NCBI GenBank assembly: GCA_015482705.2
Contig: JADMLA020000024.1
Span: forward strand, 1-64,000
Direction of reading: 5' to 3'
Length of the DNA stretch: 64,000 nucleotides
From: Prosthecochloris sp.
GTDB lineage: Bacteria > Bacteroidota > Chlorobiia > Chlorobiales > Chlorobiaceae
The position numbers were made by a program, and so were the translations under genes. The notes beneath the pieces were generated by a model. It made no database searches. It was not told the DNA's origin and saw only the letters and a list, made by a program, of their open reading frames with translations. Shown here in pieces: positions 61,438-64,000 of the stretch (positions are counted from its first letter, which is position 1; each line of letters starts with the position of its first letter).

Positions 61438-63093
61438 TTACGTTTTTTTCTTCCTTGTATCTTCAATCCGGATAACAATACAGGTGACATCGTCGTCAAA
61501 TTTATCGTTTCCGGAAAAAGTCGTTATGGCCTCGTGAATCTTTTCTATCAGTTTATTCGGTGAAAGATGATGGTGGCTCTCGATCAGAGCTGCGAGCCTT
61601 TCCGTTCCGAAAAGGATGTCACTACCGGGAGAGCGGCTTTCGGTAATGCCGTCCGAATACAGTACCAGCAGGTCGTTATTCTCAACCGGACAGGATACGG
61701 TTTCATAGTGCTGCATTTCAATCATTCCTATCGGCAGGTTTGTTCCTTTGACGAGAGTACAGGTTCCGGTTTTCGAGTGAAAATGAATTGTCGGGGTGTG
61801 CCCGCAGTCGATTATCGAACATTCTTTATTTTCTAGGTCGAGCCGCAGAAAAAAGAGGGTGGTGAAGGTGCCGAGTTCGATCAGTTCATGGGTGCACCGA
61901 GCATGTACAGCGGTGAAAGTATCTTCTATATCGGGCAGTTGTGCGCCGCGGGACTTTGCCTGCGCGAGGGATTTCAGGAAAAGATTTTTCACTCCAGCAC
62001 CGACGAGCGCCGATTGTATACCGTGTCCCATCACATCACCGATGAGAATATCGACATGCTGTTCGTCATAAATCACGAAATCGGTGAAATCGCCGTCGAG
62101 GTGCCCCGACGGGAGCATCAGCCGGTTGATCGCCGCCCCCTCGAGAGTGACGGGTGCGGGATTTTGCAGGAGCTTTTTTTCGATCTGTGATTCGAGCGCT
62201 TTCTGTAACGTGTCGTACCGTTGCCGGCTTCGTTCTGCCTCGATTCGGGCGGATATGTCACGGGCGATGATAACCGTATGGGGCAAGGTGTCGATATGAA
62301 CGCATCCTTTTGATATTTCAAGGGGCAGGTTCGAGCCGTTTTTTCGTTTTCCTTCCACCTGATGTATTACGTTTTGACCATTGATGTTTCCACTTTCTGA
62401 AGGAAGGCCGCAAAATTGCTCCAGGTTGATGTCCAGACTTTCGGGGTTCATGACGAGATCCAGAAAATGCTGTTTCCTGTACTCGTCGCGTTTGAAGCCG
62501 AACATGATTTCGGCTGCGCTGTTACGGTAGATGATTCTTTGTTCCTTGTCGAGCATGAAGACGGCATCGTGTGCGGCATCGTTCATGGAGCGGTATTGCT
62601 GTTCGCTTCTCTGCAGTTCTCTCGTTACCGATTGCAGGGCTTCGTTTGCATCGATCAGCTCCTGATTTTTCACCGACAGTTCGTGAAACAGCTCTTCCCG
62701 CTCTGTTTTGATGAGGTAGTAGTCGATCGCATCGTTCAGTATCGCTTTAAATGAAGAAGGATCGACCGGTTTTGGAATGAACCGGAAAACTTCACCGGTA
62801 TTGATGGAGTCAATTATCTGGTCGATGTCCTGTGACCCGCTGAGCATGATTCTGATGGTGTCGGGATAATGCATTTTAATGGTCTTGATCAGTTCAAGAC
62901 CATTCATTACGGGCATACGCAGGTCGGTGACGACAACATCCACAGATTCATTGGTCATGAGCTCGAGGGCATTCTCACCGCTATCGGCGAAATGCTTGTT
63001 GAAGGCCTCACGTCTGAGAAAACGCCTTATCGAGCTGAGTATGTCCGACTCGTCGTCAACAAAAAGAATCGTGATGTCACTTCTTTGTTTCAT
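61438..63093 (-). CDS. Receiver-PAS-PP2C (SpoIIE/RsbU-type) phosphatase
   Basis: A 551-residue response regulator. Receiver 8-125 has FVDDE, phospho-acceptor Asp57 in VVTDLRMPVMNG and Lys108 in FIPKP. A coiled coil (130-163) and a PAS domain (165-285) follow, then a PPM/SpoIIE phosphatase (310-545) with metal aspartates in HLDGDFTDF, IGDVMGHG and FDDDVTC. By family, it dephosphorylates STAS proteins when activated; both STAS proteins of the operon are candidate substrates. It lies eight bases after the histidine kinase gene and 27 before the activator gene. Confidence 0.9.
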   Translation of the reverse strand: MKQRSDITILFVDDESDILSSIRRFLRREAFNKHFADSGENALELMTNESVDVVVTDLRMPVMNGLELIKTIKMHYPDTIRIMLSGSQDIDQIIDSINTGEVFRFIPKPVDPSSFKAILNDAIDYYLIKTEREELFHELSVKNQELIDANEALQSVTRELQRSEQQYRSMNDAAHDAVFMLDKEQRIIYRNSAAEIMFGFKRDEYRKQHFLDLVMNPESLDINLEQFCGLPSESGNINGQNVIHQVEGKRKNGSNLPLEISKGCVHIDTLPHTVIIARDISARIEAERSRQRYDTLQKALESQIEKKLLQNPAPVTLEGAAINRLMLPSGHLDGDFTDFVIYDEQHVDILIGDVMGHGIQSALVGAGVKNLFLKSLAQAKSRGAQLPDIEDTFTAVHARCTHELIELGTFTTLFFLRLDLENKECSIIDCGHTPTIHFHSKTGTCTLVKGTNLPIGMIEMQHYETVSCPVENNDLLVLYSDGITESRSPGSDILFGTERLAALIESHHHLSPNKLIEKIHEAITTFSGNDKFDDDVTCIVIRIEDTRKKKT

Positions 63094-63100
63094 ACATTTC

Positions 63101-64000
63101 TCATTCTGTTTGAGGCTCGAGGGGGAGTGCGATCGTAAATACGGTACCTCCTTCAGGTGGACAGTTCACTGTCAACTGTCCACCGTGTTTATGGACGATG
63201 ATATCATATGAAATGCTCAATCCAAGTCCGGTTCCCGACCCGGGTTCCTTTGTCGTGAAAAAAGGTTCGAAGATCCGGTGTCGTATTGCCTCCGGTATTC
63301 CGGGACCGTCATCTCTGATATGACAATACACGCTTTGGTTGTCGTATCCGGTGTCGATGGTGATGGTCCCTTTTTCCTTTTGTTTCAGGGATGCGATAGC
63401 GTGTGCGCTGTTGACGATAAGATTCAGAAATACCTGGTTCAGCTGTTCGGGGTTACAACGGACAGAGGGGATTTTGCCGAAAAGTGTTTCAACATTTGCA
63501 TGGTAACGGTATTCATTGCGCGCGATGACGAGTGTATCTTTTATGCCTTTGTTGAGGTCGAACGGTACTCTTTCGTCAATATCGTGTTGGAATGAAAAGT
63601 TTCTCATGCTCTCGATAATTGTTCCGATACGTTCGAAACCTCGCTCCGATTCGGCAAAAATTCCGGGAAGTTCGTCGATGATCGCATCGATGTCAAGCTC
63701 CTTGTCGATAGTGTCGATTTTTGCAAGGGAGTCAGGAGGCAGTTCACCGGCGTTTACCCGGCGGCTTACTGTGCGGTATTCCTGGAGAATGTTTTGCAAA
63801 TCATCGAGGTCTTCTTTCAATGTGGCAAGGTTGAGCCTGACAAAATTGACTGGGTTGTTGATCTCATGGGCAAGGCCTGCAGCAAGTTGACCTATCGAAG
63901 CGAGTTTTTCCTGAAGAATCATTTGCTGGTGTGTGATTTCAAGTTGCCGAGATCTTTCCTGAACGCGTTCTTCGAGGGTCTGGTTCAGTTCCCGAAGTTT
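63101..64000 (-). CDS. Sensor histidine kinase (C-terminal part)
   Basis: The frame is open to the window edge, so the sensory part is missing. What is seen is a coiled-coil linker (ELNQTLEERVQERSRQLE) followed by a HisKA-like dimerisation helix with the phospho-histidine in AAGLAHEINNPVNFV and a HATPase domain with NSAHA (N-box), DDGPGIP (G1) and GTGLGLSIS (G2). The HEINNP motif is typical of NtrB-like orthodox kinases. The kinase is encoded directly before the receiver-phosphatase and likely phosphorylates its Asp57. The stop overlaps nothing; the next gene starts eight bases on. Confidence 0.87.
   Translation of the reverse strand, partial: KLRELNQTLEERVQERSRQLEITHQQMILQEKLASIGQLAAGLAHEINNPVNFVRLNLATLKEDLDDLQNILQEYRTVSRRVNAGELPPDSLAKIDTIDKELDIDAIIDELPGIFAESERGFERIGTIIESMRNFSFQHDIDERVPFDLNKGIKDTLVIARNEYRYHANVETLFGKIPSVRCNPEQLNQVFLNLIVNSAHAIASLKQKEKGTITIDTGYDNQSVYCHIRDDGPGIPEAIRHRIFEPFFTTKEPGSGTGLGLSISYDIIVHKHGGQLTVNCPPEGGTVFTIALPLEPQTE

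Noticed and set aside
1..64000. CRISPR arrays, tRNA or rRNA genes, transposases
   Set aside because: Reading for regular repeats, T-loop motifs and transposase signatures gave nothing convincing; this is by eye and a covariance search could still find a small RNA.

Overview
The window most resembles a chromosome segment of a green sulfur bacterium (Chlorobiota). The evidence is indirect: a BchU-related methyltransferase, a half-length ClpB of a kind I recall from Chlorobaculum annotation, and a mix of Bacteroidota-like housekeeping proteins with a sigma-54 system. No photosynthesis or ribosomal gene lies here, so the taxonomy is an inference. Coding density is high, there are no rRNA, tRNA or CRISPR loci, and no intact insertion sequence is visible.

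Left part (1-39 kb), mostly housekeeping. A HIT hydrolase, aconitase, FeoA/FeoB ferrous iron uptake, topoisomerase I, a cell-wall amidase, an O-methyltransferase and a homocysteine methyltransferase are followed by a complete biotin operon (birA-bioB-bioF-bioG-bioC-bioD-bioA). The operon is preceded by a perfect inverted repeat that looks like a BirA operator. Next come an acyl-CoA synthetase, a secreted jacalin-fold lectin, a THUMP-like methyltransferase, Ppx/GppA, PrmA, an NlpC/P60 lipoprotein, LysC, PurM, PlsY, GpsA, SixA, NagZ, an NBD2-only ClpB, KdsA, a KdsC-like protein without its catalytic aspartates, RecO, an FmdB zinc ribbon, an LptA-like protein and a divergent WecB-like protein.

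Right part (39-64 kb), one large leftward exopolysaccharide locus. In transcription order it begins with a regulatory block: a histidine kinase cut by the window edge, a receiver-PAS-PP2C phosphatase, and a sigma-54 activator whose receiver lacks the phospho-acceptor aspartate. A GG-N10-GC (-24/-12) promoter then precedes a WecG/TagA fusion protein. After it come a canonical initiating sugar-phosphate transferase, a STAS protein, a three-part pseudo-nucleotidyltransferase/hexapeptide/pseudo-transferase protein, a second STAS protein, an RsbW-type kinase, a GT2 and an acetyltransferase. After a 271 bp gap follow Wza, Wzx, a Wzc-like co-polymerase, GT4, acetyltransferase, GT4, Wzy-like polymerase, VanZ-like protein, GT2, GT4, GT2 and a truncated acyltransferase.

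The most striking signal is that a complete partner-switching cascade (kinase, PP2C phosphatase, RsbW-like kinase, two STAS antagonists) is embedded in a polysaccharide operon with no sigma factor beside it, together with a sigma-54 activator and its likely target promoter. The logic resembles the Vibrio fischeri syp locus. Within the same locus three proteins carry an initiating sugar-transferase fold, only one of them with catalytic residues. The two degenerate copies are fused to other domains and may serve as scaffolds or sensors that couple the switch to export.
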